Part shown: piece by piece, positions 44,055-62,602 of the stretch
Position numbering within the stretch: the stretch's first letter is position 1
Layout of the letters: every line of letters starts with the position of its first letter
DNA from: Todiramphus chloris collaris
Lineage: Eukaryota; Chordata; Aves; Coraciiformes; Alcedinidae
Direction of reading: 5' to 3'
Length of the DNA: 64,000 nucleotides
Assembly: GCA_025345505.1 (NCBI GenBank)
Contig: JANVCC010000120.1
Span: forward strand, 4,292,242 to 4,356,241
The notes under the pieces: model-generated
Told to the model about the DNA's origin: nothing
What the model saw: only the letters and a program-made list of their open reading frames with translations
Databases searched by the model: none
Translations under genes and position numbers: made by a program

Positions 44055-44838
44055 GTAAGGACAGTGACTTCTAAAATGTAAATATGGAAATGCTTGCTCA
44101 CAAAGATTACGCTGCTGGAGCTCAGTGATGCAACAGGATAAACTCACTCAAACCGCAAGCTGGAAACTCGCTCGAACCGAGAGCTGAAAAAAAGTCAGCA
44201 AAACCTCTAAATGCAGAAGTTACAGCTCTTAGCAGCGTTAGGATTCTTTCCGTTCTCAAATTCCATCTCGAGAGGCAGAGCAGGTTGTCCCACTGCTGGT
44301 GGGAACGTGGCTTGCTGTGATGTGACAGGACAGATACTGCAGAGGGTTCACAGGGGGAGAACTGGGGCTGGTCCCGGAGCGAGAGGTTGGTTTGGGATGT
44401 TTGGTTTGTTTAGGAGTTCCCAAACTGCGGGCAAGGGGTGTGCTGGGAACTGACAGGTCCTGGCATGTGAATTATTGTGTTGATTTAACCCCAAACTCAT
44501 GTCCTCTGTGCTCCTCCCGACAGCCTGTTGCCTGTGCAGCATGGGGCTCTTGGTGGGTTCTGAAATCATCCTCCAGCCTCTTTCCTATCCCTGTTTTTGG
44601 TGATGGTTTCATTTCAGCTACAATGAGGCTCTTCTCCAGTCACCCACGATTTTTATGTCTTTGGGGGGAAAAAAACCAAAAGCCAAACAACAGACAAAGC
44701 AGTAAAATGGCCCCGGCTTGTTGATTTTTGGTTTGTTTTTTTTTTTTCAGGGGGTAAAGTCACTCTCAAACCCCACAGCAAAACCTTTCCATCCCAAAGG
44801 TCGTTTTGCACGGCAGGGACCCGGAGTTTTGCTGCATC

Positions 44839-45879
44839 ATGGCAACGGTGGTCACCGAGAAGCTGACCCGCCTCTTCATGAACGTGCAGCAGGTCCCTCA
44901 GCTGCTGGCCCCCCTCTCTCCCTCCACCGTCAGCAGTTCGGAGGTGCCAAAGATCTTCTGGAAGCCCTACATCCACACGGGCTACCGGCCGGTGCAGCAG
45001 ACCTGGCGTTATTACTTCTCGACACTCTTCCAGCAGCACAACGAGGCCATCAACGTCTGGACCCATCTGGTGGCAGCGCTGATCCTGCTGCTGCGGTTCC
45101 AGCAGCTCTCGCAGCGGGTGGATTTTAGGCAGGACCTGCACTCCCAACCCCTTCTCATCATCATCGTGGCCTCCATCACCTACTTGACGTGCAGCACCCT
45201 CGCTCACCTTCTGCAGGCCAAATCCGAGTTTTGGCACTACAGCTTCTTCTTCATGGACTACGTGGGGGTCGCCGTTTACCAGTACGGCAGCGCTCTGGGG
45301 CACTACTACTATGCCATTGAGCCGAGCTGGCACGAGAAGATCAAGGGGTTTTACATGCCGGCGGCCGTCCTGTTAGCATGGTTGTCCTGCGCCGGTTCCT
45401 GCTATGCCAAATACCGGTACCACCAGTCCTCTCACTTTCTGAGCAGGCTCTGCCAGGAGCTGCCCTCTGCCCTGGCCTACGTGCTGGACATCAGCCCCGT
45501 GGTCCATCGCATCTCCACCGCAGCGCCCTCCCAGCGTGCCGACCCGGCCCTTCTCTATCACAAATGCCAAGTGCTGTTTTTCCTCATTGGCGCTTTTTTT
45601 TTCTCACACCCTTACCCCGAGAAGTGGTTCCCCGGGAAATGTCACTTCTTTGGGCAGAGCCATCAGATTTTTCACGTGTGCCTGGTGCTCTGCACGCTGG
45701 CGCAGATTGAGGCGGTGGTGTTGGACTACGAGTCCCGGCGACAGATCTATTCCGCTCTTCAGGGTGATTTGGCGCACAACTTCTCTGCCCTGTGCCTCTT
45801 CACCGTCACCTGCTCTGTCCTCACAGCCGCTTACATGGCCCGGAAGGTAAAGAACAAGCTGAGCTTCAAAGAAGAGTAA
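44839..45879 (+). CDS. PAQR7: PAQR7, membrane progestin receptor alpha
   Basis: An uninterrupted 346-aa frame in one exon, as in mammals. The start at 44839 (ATCATGG) is chosen over the in-frame ATG at 44806 because it matches the usual N terminus and has better context. Family motifs seen: FWKPYIHTGYRP, the QQHNEAINVWTHL helix, AKSEFWHYSFFFMDYVGVA, AYVLDISPVVHRI, ALLYHKCQV and FGQSHQIFHVCLVLCTLAQ. These carry the Asp/His residues that make up the zinc-like site of PAQR proteins. There are seven to eight membrane helices, and the tail ends in charged KNKLSFKEE. It binds progestins at the cell surface and signals non-genomically. The AUNIP promoter lies about 0.8 kb downstream. Confidence 0.96.
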   Translation: MATVVTEKLTRLFMNVQQVPQLLAPLSPSTVSSSEVPKIFWKPYIHTGYRPVQQTWRYYFSTLFQQHNEAINVWTHLVAALILLLRFQQLSQRVDFRQDLHSQPLLIIIVASITYLTCSTLAHLLQAKSEFWHYSFFFMDYVGVAVYQYGSALGHYYYAIEPSWHEKIKGFYMPAAVLLAWLSCAGSCYAKYRYHQSSHFLSRLCQELPSALAYVLDISPVVHRISTAAPSQRADPALLYHKCQVLFFLIGAFFFSHPYPEKWFPGKCHFFGQSHQIFHVCLVLCTLAQIEAVVLDYESRRQIYSALQGDLAHNFSALCLFTVTCSVLTAAYMARKVKNKLSFKEE

Positions 45880-46091
45880 GAGCCCTGAAGGAGGAGGAGG
45901 TGAGCTCACCCAAGGGGTTGATCCAGCCACAAACTTCAGGGAGAAGAAGAATGAAACACTTCACGAACTGTTTCTCAGCAGTGTTCTCTGTAAAGGAGGG
46001 AAAGCAACAGCTGCTTTGTATGCTTTTCTTAAATTCAGAATTAGTTCCAGCTCGCGCTTTAAACGGTATACGGGTTTAATTCACATGTCTG

Positions 46092-46097
46092 AATAAA
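46092..46097 (+). terminator. PAQR7: PAQR7 polyadenylation signal
   Basis: AATAAA 213 bp after the PAQR7 stop, in AT-rich sequence. It is the first such hexamer downstream. Confidence 0.7.
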
Positions 46098-46689
46098 CAG
46101 AACAAAACGTTGTTAGTGCTGCAGCCCTGCACCCTGGGAAAGGTGCTTGGAAGCTGCCAGGTCTCACAGCAAAAGGTAAGAAGATGCCATCTGGCCTCCT
46201 GTTAGCAGTGGCAGAACTTAGCCCACGGAAACAGACAGAGGTGAGCTTCTATAAACCATAAACAGGGACAGCAGATTTAAATACCCTTTTTATATGGCTT
46301 AGGGAGCGTACAGAGCTGTCCATGCAGCGATGGGGCTCTTTCCATTACCTGGCGAGAGCTCAGGGTGCATAAAGTGCAGCAAGAAGAGAGACAGAGCCCA
46401 GGCGGGGTTGATTTGAGGGTGGCTGCTGAGCCCCAGGGCAGGGACAGGGATCTCTGCACCCTCTGGGGTGGATGAGGCCCTGGGGACAGGTGCTGGGGTG
46501 GTGGCTGCCAGGGTTTGAAGCACCGAGGGTGCAAACACAGGTCAGGAAACCACTCGGCCTGCAGCGCTGGCTGGTAGAGACAAGGCGAGAGGGGCTGGGA
46601 GCGGCCCAGGCCTGGGCTGTGGTCAGGGAGCGGATGAGAGGAAAGCAAACCCCGGGGGTGCTGTGATTCAGCCCTGACCTGCACAGCGG

Positions 46690-47074
46690 CTCCGGCTTCC
46701 CGCCCGCCGCGGGCGGGCCTGCGAGAGCTCGGCCCCCGGGGCCTCTCCGGCCCCCGGGGCCCCTCCAGCCCCCGCTGCCCGCTCTCAGCCCCCGGGGCCC
46801 CTCCGGCCGCCGCGGGTCCCGCTCTCAGCCCCCGGGGCCCCTCCGGCCTCCGCGGCTCCCACACAACGCCGCCGCTCTCAGCGGGCCGCCGCCTTATATA
46901 GGGCAGCGGGCAGGGGGGGCGGGGCTCCGCCTGTCGATCATCGCGCCTCGCCGCTCGCATTGGTCCCTCCCTGCCCCGAGCGCGCGCGGCGGCCGTTGGC
47001 GCCCGTTGAGGCGGGAGCGGCGCGAGCGGGAGCGCGCGGGGCCCGTCCCGGCGCTTCCCCGGGGGCTGCCGGGG
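46690..47074 (+). promoter_or_regulatory. AUNIP: AUNIP CpG-island promoter
   Basis: A CpG island with three to four tandem copies of a CCCCCGGGGCCCCTCCGGCC-like unit (46,735-46,860), CCTTATATAGG at 46892-46902, an inverted CCAAT (ATTGG near 46,960) and an E2F-like TTGGCGCC (about 46,996). An E2F/CCAAT arrangement suits a cell-cycle gene. The start codon is at 47075. Confidence 0.55.
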
Positions 47075-49729
47075 ATGAAGCGCGGGCGCTCGGGCGGCGA
47101 GGCGGCCCCGCAGGCCGAGCCCTGCGGTGTCTGGCTGGACACGGCGGAGCTCAAACAGGGCCCGGCGCAGGTCGGGGCCGGGAGCGGACGCGGAGCCGGT
47201 TGCGGAGCGGGTTGCGGGGGGGTGGAACAGGATTGCCCGTGCCGGGGCTCCGCGGGGGTGGGCGATGCGGTGCTCGGGTGAGCGGAGGGGAGGTCGGCAG
47301 AGCGGGCCGGGTGCGGTGCGGTGCGGGGGTGTTTCGTGGGAGGCGGACGAGGTGGGCCCGGCGGAGCTCGGGCAGGGACGTTCTGCAGGCTGGGGCCTGA
47401 GCGCCCTGCTCGGGGGACGCTGCGGGAGCGGGGAGGGTCGGACAAAGTGACCTCCCGAGCCCCCAGCCCCAGCTGTTGTGTGCTGCTCTCTCAGGAGGAG
47501 TTTTGAAGCGCTTAACAAAGGTGGGAAGCACAGCCCAGCGCTGGGAGGAGGGTGGAATTGGCTGTTTAATCACACACAGTCACTTTCCACTTACTGCTTT
47601 CCCTGCCCAGCCTCTCCCGGTCAAGACAAGAGCATCCAGGCGTGTTCCGGGAAGGACGCTGGGCTCAGTCTCTGCGGCACAGACCAGAGCCCCTCAGCCC
47701 CGCACCAAGCAGACCACCATCTCCGCCTTCTTCCGCGCGCAGACAGGTAACATGGGAGAAGATTCAGGCTGTAAGCACAGAATCGTCTTGCTTTATCTCT
47801 GGGCAGCTTTACTAGGCAGAGAAGTGCGTTTTCTAGTGAAGAGGGTTAAGGTTAAAGGTTTGAATTCCCAGAAGATACTTGCGATGGTTAATCTCAACAC
47901 CGGTGGTTTTTACCTTGTTGGACTGAAGTGTAAGTAGCAGCAGTCACAGCCAGTTGGCACTGGAGAGCAATCTGAACTCTAACCAACGCACCAGGCTTTC
48001 CTCCTTACAACACCGGGAGCGGCCAGACATCCAGTTCTGGGTTGCCCGAGGGTGGCACATAAAGGACAATGCAGTCAGGACCCCCCAGGGTCTGCTCTGG
48101 GCAGGAGCACCCAGCCCGGTGGGGTCCAGGGGGCAGCTCTCCCTGCCTGGGGAAGGGGCAGTGTCCAAGGGGTTGTGTGCCAGGTTGGTTCTAAAACAAC
48201 GTTGGTTAAATGCCCTTGGAAGAACAGTTATAGCTGGAAGGGAAAATTAATGTTGCTCGGTTCAGACAGTCTCCTTGTAAGGGGACTCAGCAGGAGGGGA
48301 GTGAGGAAGGCTTTGTACGGAGGGTTGGACAAAGCCTTTGCTGAAGAATGCAGTGGTTAATCCCGATGGAACCAGTGATGGTATCACAAGTCAACTGGAA
48401 TATTTAAGCTAATTAAGCCAGCTCACAACCTCTGTGCTTTTGAGGCTGCTTTCGTGCTCTGGAATACAAGGAACTGAGATTTATCTGTGGGTCTCAGATT
48501 AACTAATATGGAGAGAAATGACATGGGTGCAGGAACCAGCAGCTCAGGATTGTGTAGCTGTTTGGTGTAGGTTGTCTGAGGGCTATTTTAGCACCATTAA
48601 ACTGGTTTAGCAGTAAGCAGCTGAGAGGAGGCATTACAGAAAGTGTACAGTTTAATTACTTTATAGAATTTGTGTGTTATGATGGATGGGCTTTGGAGTT
48701 GAGGATTTGCTCCTTAGTGGAGCAGTGGTTCTGAGTCAGGCATCAAGGAATGGTGTTGTGGGTAGTGACTGGCTGTGAGAGGTGTGTGCACCAGTTCTGG
48801 CTTTAACCAATTCCGTGTTGTTTTCAGATGAAAAAGACAAAGAAAACTCCGGGCCATCTCCTTTCATCCTGAATAAAGACTCTAAAGAAAAAGGTACTTC
48901 TTTGCCTGCCTTCCCAGTGAAGATCTTGGCTTTGCCACGGATGGAGGAAGCTCAGAAGCGATCCAGAGCTGGGGAGGGGAAGGTGCAGATTGCTCCCCAG
49001 CACCACACACAGACAGCACCAGCCTCGCCCACTCCTTCCCCGGGCCGGTGGCTGGTACAGGCAGAGTCCCATAGCACGAGCGAGCTGGGAGAGGATTGCT
49101 GCTGCTTCAGCTTCACCCAGGACTCCCAGGACAACGGGCTCCTCGCTCACAGACACGAGCCCGATTTAGTTGCTGGAAAAACGGTTTCGAAAAGCAGCAG
49201 CTTAACTTCAGAGTGTGGGATGAACAAACAAGAGGCTCAACCGCTCCCGGAGGAGGCCAAGACCAGGTTTGATTTCCAACCAAGACTTGGTGCAAAGCAG
49301 AGTCAGAAACTGCATGGAGCGAGTAGCGTTAATTCTTTAATTGATTTGTCTGAGGCTGAGAATATGAATCCTGCTCTAATCCAAGGCGGCACCGGGGCTG
49401 CTCGCTTGTGCTCGTCTCCACAGGGACCAGCTAGAGCTCAGCCCCTCAGGGAGCGCAGCCGCAACACTGCTGCTGGCTCAGCCACCGAGCTTTGGGGCAG
49501 AAAGGAGGGACTGGGCAGTCCCTGCAGGCAGCTGTTCACCCAGGACTCGGAGGGGAACAGAGTCATCGCTCACCACTGCCAGAACATCTCCTCTCCTCGC
49601 AGGGACCAGGGCAGTGCTTGTGGGCTGCCCAACTCCCCGGGCAAGCGTGGCTCCTTTAGCCAGTTAGACCTGTGCTATGATTTACTGTTCACACAGGACT
49701 CGGAAGGGAACAGGGTGATTAAACACTGA
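47075..49729 (+). CDS. AUNIP: AUNIP, Aurora-A and ninein interacting protein
   Basis: Exons 47075-47170, 47611-47746 and 48828-49729 sum to 377 aa (human 357). Conserved parts are the N-terminal CGVWLDTAELK, the TTISAFF segment in exon 2 (human SIASFF), and three related C-terminal motifs of the form FTQDSEGNRVIAH, starting near F173, F314 and F365; the last ends the protein. The rest is low-complexity and fast-evolving, as in mammals. AUNIP links Aurora-A and ninein at centrosomes and promotes CtIP-dependent DNA end resection. The donor after exon 1 (GCAG|GTCGGG) is weak, but it gives the right phase and matches the human boundary. The family match and gene order (PAQR7-AUNIP-MTFR1L) make the identity secure. 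Confidence 0.93.
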
Positions 49730-49893
49730 TAAGTGACCTTGCTTGGGGCGCCTGATGACCTCTTGTGCAGCCAGTTTTGGTAAGAAAGTGGCCAGGATTA
49801 GGTAAGTGTCCCCATCATTTCTAGAGGGCTGGTCCAGCCAGCACACGCGGGAGACCCGCGCAACAGGTGGGACCTCTTTGTTTGCTGAAACTT

Positions 49894-49899
49894 AATAAA
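49894..49899 (+). terminator. AUNIP: AUNIP polyadenylation signal
   Basis: AATAAA 165 bp after the AUNIP stop, in an A-rich stretch. AUNIP and MTFR1L are convergent, so the 1.9 kb from here to 51,815 must hold the MTFR1L 3' UTR. Confidence 0.7.
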
Positions 49900-50335
49900 A
49901 ATACAATACATGATAATAACTTGACTGTTTCACGACCTCTTTCCCAGGCGGGGAGGCACTGGGCTGAGTGTGGTGTGCCCACGAAGGCTCACAGCCTGAT
50001 GCTGGTCAGTCAGGCCCCGGGGAGGTGACCAGAACTGGTCAGCATTGGTTTAAGCGCCTGTGGCAGCTGCTGCCTCTCTGTACGTACTCGGTTACGCTGC
50101 TGGGCCGGCTTGTTAGACATAATCCCCTCTGCTGGGCTGTGTGGGGGATTGGAGGGGTGTGCTTTAGACCGTGTCGGGTTTGAAGGGCAGGGACCAGCTG
50201 CTCAAAAGCCCCAGGGGTCATGAGCAGCAGAGTCCATCTGCTTCAGAACAACAGCTGCTTTGTCAGCAGAAACCACCCCTATTTTACTATTTTTCAAATG
50301 TCTTTACTGCTGTTTAAGCGCTGCCCTCTAAGAGC

Positions 50336-50341
50336 TTTATT
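50336..50341 (-). terminator. MTFR1L: Possible MTFR1L polyadenylation signal
   Basis: TTTATT on the plus strand reads AATAAA on the minus strand, about 1.5 kb after the MTFR1L stop. Other variants lie closer (for example AATAAG near 50,885), so this is tentative. Confidence 0.3.
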
Positions 50342-51815
50342 TTGCCAGGGGGTCAGCATTTCAGTACTACGGCTCTGACTGGAGTTATGTCATATCCCAG
50401 AAGTGAAATGCTCTGACAGGCTTTTACGTGCTGCTGCAGCTGGAGCACCTCCCTCGGAGCAGGGGCTCTTGGTTACAGCTCCATATCCACCCCAGGCAGG
50501 CGATGGCTCCTGCTGCAGGGGAGCTGTGTTGGGACAGGGAGAGCAATCAGGGTGACAGTGGCTCCTGGCGTGGGTGAGAGCTGTATGGCCTCCCTGTAAA
50601 ACTGATGAAATCCTAACTGCTCTTCCTGCTCTCCCTCACCCGCTGCTCAGAGGCAGTACCAGCCTCTTCTCTCACTTTTAAGGTGGGGATGATGGTTTAA
50701 TTTTTCAAGGTCTCAGAGCCTGGTGGATTAAAATAATCCTCGGCGGCCGAGAACCTTCATCTGCAGCAGCAGCAGCCAATGCTCCAGCTGCAGCAGCTGA
50801 AATTCCACACCCCCACCCCCCGCCAACCTCCCCAGGATCCAAGCACCACTGCTGGCACGTTCGAATATCAAGGACAACCACAGTCTTATTAAGGCTCCAT
50901 TTTATATAAAGGAAAAAAACCAAAATCATACTTTAAATACAGCCATGAGGAACACTGCAGAGAAGGTGTAGCTGCAGGAAACCTTCAGTTTGTGAGAACT
51001 GTGGCCATGGACAATGCCAAGTTCCTTCTTCCCTTTGCTCAGGTGACACCTCTTGTGGTGGGTGCTCGGTTCTTAGCATCGGTGGTTCAATAAATAGACC
51101 TTTTGAATGCTAAATAAAATACATTATCTGAATACAAGGACTATGAATGAAACATTAAATTACTGGCAAGAAATTAAGGCCATTCTGTCATGCAACTGTG
51201 AGGATCATTTGTGAGTTAAGAAACACCCAGAGCACACTGAACCCAGCCAGACACCCCGGGATGTGACCGAGGGGTTTGATCCCTGGCTGCAGTTTCATCC
51301 TACCATCCAGTCAGATGGGTTACTGGGAAGACACCTTTTACCCCTGATCCAACATCCTCCTACACGCTGACGACGGGGAAGCATTAAATTAGCTTATTCT
51401 CAGTAGCTCTGTACCGTACTTGGAGAAAGAAGTGGATGTTTGACATCTGTTTATACTGGAAATGGTAACTAGTTATATTGTAACGAGGCCATTATAAGTT
51501 AATGCTTAATTGGAACCTAAGGAAAACTGTGGGTAGAAAGAACGTCTGTCAGCACTCATTGCACTCTTCGGAAGTCTTAGCAATAACCAACATCGAAACA
51601 CAGGTGGAAAAGAATTTCCATCTTAAAAAGTTTTGTCTTAAATACAACAATACACTGAAAACACATCAAATCCGCAGGGTCTTTCCTAAGTCAGCGTCCC
51701 GTGCAGAAATCATTTTGAATTCATAAAAGAGGCAAAAGGCTCAATCCTTAGGAAGGCAGCTACTGTGGAGGAAATTCAGGAGCGTAACACTTTTGCTTAC
51801 AGAGTTTAATGAACG

Positions 51816-59220
<7,405 letters not shown>

Positions 59221-59764
59221 CTCCGGCTCTGGCGGGGCCGCCGGGGCGGGTTCAGCTCTGACTGCTGCGGCTCCCGCGGCCGCGGACCGGGCTCATCTTT
59301 CCCCGCTCCCCGCCGCGCTGGCGCTTCTCACTGGAAGACAGAAGGGACTCGCTGGGAGCGCTGCCCGGGCCGGGCCACACCGAGCCGCCGGGACTGGGTC
59401 GGGCCGAGCCCGGGGCCCCTCCCGCGGCCAGCAGCGAGGCCCCCCCCCGGTCCCTTGGCGCTCACCCGCGCCCACCGCCTCCCGCTGCAATCGCCCCGAG
59501 GCCCGGCCGGTACCTGAGGGTCGGCGGCGCAGCGCGGCCCCGCTCCCGGCCCCTCCGCCGCCATCCCCCGGAAGCAGATCCCGCCCCCCGCGCTTCCGCC
59601 AGCGCATGCGCCGGGGCCCGGCCGGGGAGCGGGGCCGGGGCGGCGGCGACGGCGGGGACAGTGTCCGGGTGCAGCCCCGGGAGAGGGACGGGACGGCCCG
59701 GCCCCCTGCTCCCAGCGAGCCGTTCCCACCGCCTCCTCGTCTCTCCGCTCCCTGCCACCGGCCC

Positions 59765-59945
59765 TGCCGCCCCCCCCACTCCCCATAGCCCGCGCCCCCC
59801 GGCCCTACCGCCCCCATCCCCCCGCCGAACCCCCCCACCCCACCCCGGCCCTGCCGTCCCCATCCCACCGCCGAACCCCCCACCCCGGCCCTGCCATCCC
59901 CCCCCCCCCCCCCGACCCCCCCCCCCCCCGGTCCAGCCGCCCCCC
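59765..59945. repeat. C-rich low-complexity tract upstream of MTFR1L
   Basis: Repeated CCCCCACCCCGGCCCTGCC units (three to four copies) followed by C runs of 15 or more. On the minus strand it is a long G-run array able to form G-quadruplexes. Confidence 0.85.
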
Positions 59946-59959
59946 GAGACAAGGACTGG

Positions 59960-62602
59960 AGGAGGCCGAGGGTGGTGGGATGGGTTTACCAAGCGCAGGT
60001 ACAGCCGGGGCCCTGGGGACCCCTCACACCAACCGGCACCGAACCGCACAGGGCTGCCCCCCCCCCCCGACCCTCGCTGGCCAACATCGGCCCTGACCCG
60101 CTGTGGGTTTCAGGCCAGAGCGTCACAAAGCGCAGGAGGAGGGGGAAAAGCAGCACCTCGTCCCCCACGAGGTATCACAAACCTATTGAAAAAAACCAAA
60201 CCGTAGTGTGTTTACAAATAGAGAGAGAAGAGGCTTGGCACGGTATTAATAAAAGCCTCAGGTGACAGCTGCCGTCTGGGCAGCCACAGGTAACTGGGCA
60301 GCTAATGGGCTAACGGGGGGACACAGTCACGTCCTCCCCGACCCCACTGTTTGGGCTCCTTCTGCCACAGGTCAGACTAAGCCCCTTCACCCCGAGCTCT
60401 ACCAAGCCAGGCGCGCTCCAAGGTGACTGGGCAGGGCCACAAGAGCCCAGCTGCTCACCAGAGAAAAACCACGCTGCTTCCAGGGATTTCAAAGGCTTCG
60501 TGTGAGCCCTGACCTCGGCAGAGGGGCTGCCTGGCCCTGCAGACCCAATGCTGGCCCTGTTCTTCCAGGCCTGGAGAAGACAAACGCAATCCCTGCCTGC
60601 TCTGCTGCTGCCCTCTCTGCCCATTCTGCTGACAAAACCAGTGGGAAGGAAAACAGAATGGACACTCCACTCCTGACCGAGGGGCTCGGGGAAGGTGCGG
60701 CCAAAACCCCGCAGGTGAAGCTGTGTAAAAGCAGAGGGGCAGATCCACAGTGCTGCTGTGCCTCCCGAGGAGCCTGCAGGAGCCAGGCACTTGGGCTGCT
60801 CCACCACCCTCTGCTTGGGCCAAAGTTCCCCGAAGGGACAAGACCAAAGTCCCCTAAAGGGACAAGTGGGCTGCTGTGACACAAGCTCAGTCTCGCAGCT
60901 GCCCGGAGGCCGTGGCACTTTGCGCAGCCCAAAGCGCTGCCAGATCCAAGCGTTGTGACCGCAGGCCCCTCGGAGTGTGAGAAAGTGCAGAGCTAATGCA
61001 TAGTTACAGAGCCCATTCTGAGAAACAGCCCAGGGGTAATTAATCTCACTAGAGCAATTAGTGAAGCTACGCTGGTTCAGTCCAGAGGTCTGTCTGAGCT
61101 CAGTCTCCAGCTCCAGGTGCAGACGGGAGGGCTGGGGCAGGCTGGGGATAGGGTCATCACCACCTTCAGCTTCCTCCCAGGTCCTGCAGTCCAGGAATTA
61201 AAATACCCCTTAAAGAAAAAAAGATATTTTCCCCTCATTTGATTTGGTCCAAAAAAATTCTTGTGCTTCAGAGAGCAGAAAGAGCATCACTGGCCATGGC
61301 TGGCTGCAGCCATCTATTGCAGATGCTTTGTCTCCTCACCTGTCTACAGGAATATGCTTTTAAACCCATTTCATGTCACCTTTCCTTCTCCAAATCACAC
61401 TCACCCTGTAGCCAAGCACCGGTGCAAAGCAAAAGCAACTGCTCAGGGTGGGGGGGGGGGGGTCCAGATAAGGGACAGTGGCCTTCAGTCCCAACAATTT
61501 CTTTGGAAAAATCTCCTAAAAATTTCTTGAGTGCTGCTGGCTTTTAAAACTGCTCAGTTCAACCAGTTAACGCTCTCAGGGCAAGGCTGAGCCTCCTGTT
61601 CCTGAAGGGAACTTCATTATGGTTCATCCTTCAGTGCGACTGGGAAGCTCGAGGCAAACAAGGACGGAGCATTTCACCGTCTCCGAGGAGACCCTGGGAG
61701 GACAAACTCCTCAGAGCTGGTGGGGTGGGGGCTGCTCACTGTGGTGTCCCGCAGCCTGGAGTGCACCTACTGCACTGGTGGAGCTGGTGGGGGCTTCAGA
61801 CCCCTGCAGCAATCCACACCTGACGTCCCTGAGCTGCACCATACCTCTAATGACCTGGTTTCCATTCCCAACTTCACTGTGTCAACCTCAGCACCTCCCT
61901 CCGATGCAAAGAGCCTGAGTAAGTGTGAGCTCTCTCCCCTCCTGTCACACGCTGCTGGGAGGAGGGAGCTCCAGAGCTCGAGCCTCCAGTTCAAACCTCC
62001 TGTGTTCGTGTCTACACATTACCAGCTACAGTCCTGCTACATGCTGGTTGCCACCACCGTCAGCAAATGCCACCAGAAGAGCTGGCATCCACGCTTACAG
62101 CTCAGGGCTGTGCTGGCGAGGATGGCTGGAGGACACCAGCTACCAGGAGGGAGTTTCCCACCCGTGCTGGATCCTGCACCAGAGCCCGCAGGGCACAGGC
62201 GCTCGCCACGAGTGTTCAGTTGTAACGGCAACGCTGTTCTCCGTGAAACAACAGTCCAGTCCTTGAGATCAGGGGCTTCTGACATGAGCTTCACCACACA
62301 GTCCAGAGAGGAGCTGGGAAGACACGAGGGTGGGTGGCAAACCAAGGTGCACACACCAAGAACATTTATAGATTCAAGTATTTCCACTCCTGTAAAAGTT
62401 TGCCTCAGCTCCCAAGGGCATGTTACGTAAACTGGGATCTCTTGAAACTTGGCCTCAAACCAATACCCAGAGCACAGCCCCAGTCCTGGGACTGTCTGCA
62501 CCTTAACATCGTCCGGCGTGAAGATGAGGAAGAATTGCTGTAATCAAAATAGATCTCTGAAGTCTTTGGCCATGTCTGTGGGGCACTCGGGTGCCTTTGT
62601 CC
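59960..62602 (-). other. SELENON 3' UTR and spacer to the MTFR1L promoter
   Basis: Downstream of the SELENON stop on the minus strand. It should contain the SECIS element required for selenocysteine insertion, but I could not pick a convincing one by eye, and no minus-strand AATAAA was found. No other gene is recognised; the longer open frames lack family similarity and splice support. Confidence 0.45.

Noticed and set aside
44806..44838. Upstream in-frame ATG for PAQR7
   Set aside because: It would add 11 residues with no match to the family N terminus; the ATG at 44839 has a better context and fits known PAQR7 starts.
46277..47518. A 413-aa minus-strand frame across the AUNIP promoter
   Set aside because: Runs antisense through a CpG island, with Pro/Arg/Ala bias; the AUNIP exon on the other strand explains the locus.
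59293..60206. Gly- and Pro-rich frames over the MTFR1L island
   Set aside because: They are translations of the C-rich tract and CpG island.
60310..60932. A 202-aa minus-strand frame downstream of SELENON
   Set aside because: No recognisable domain; several frames on both strands are open over the same bases, and the position fits SELENON 3' UTR or spacer.
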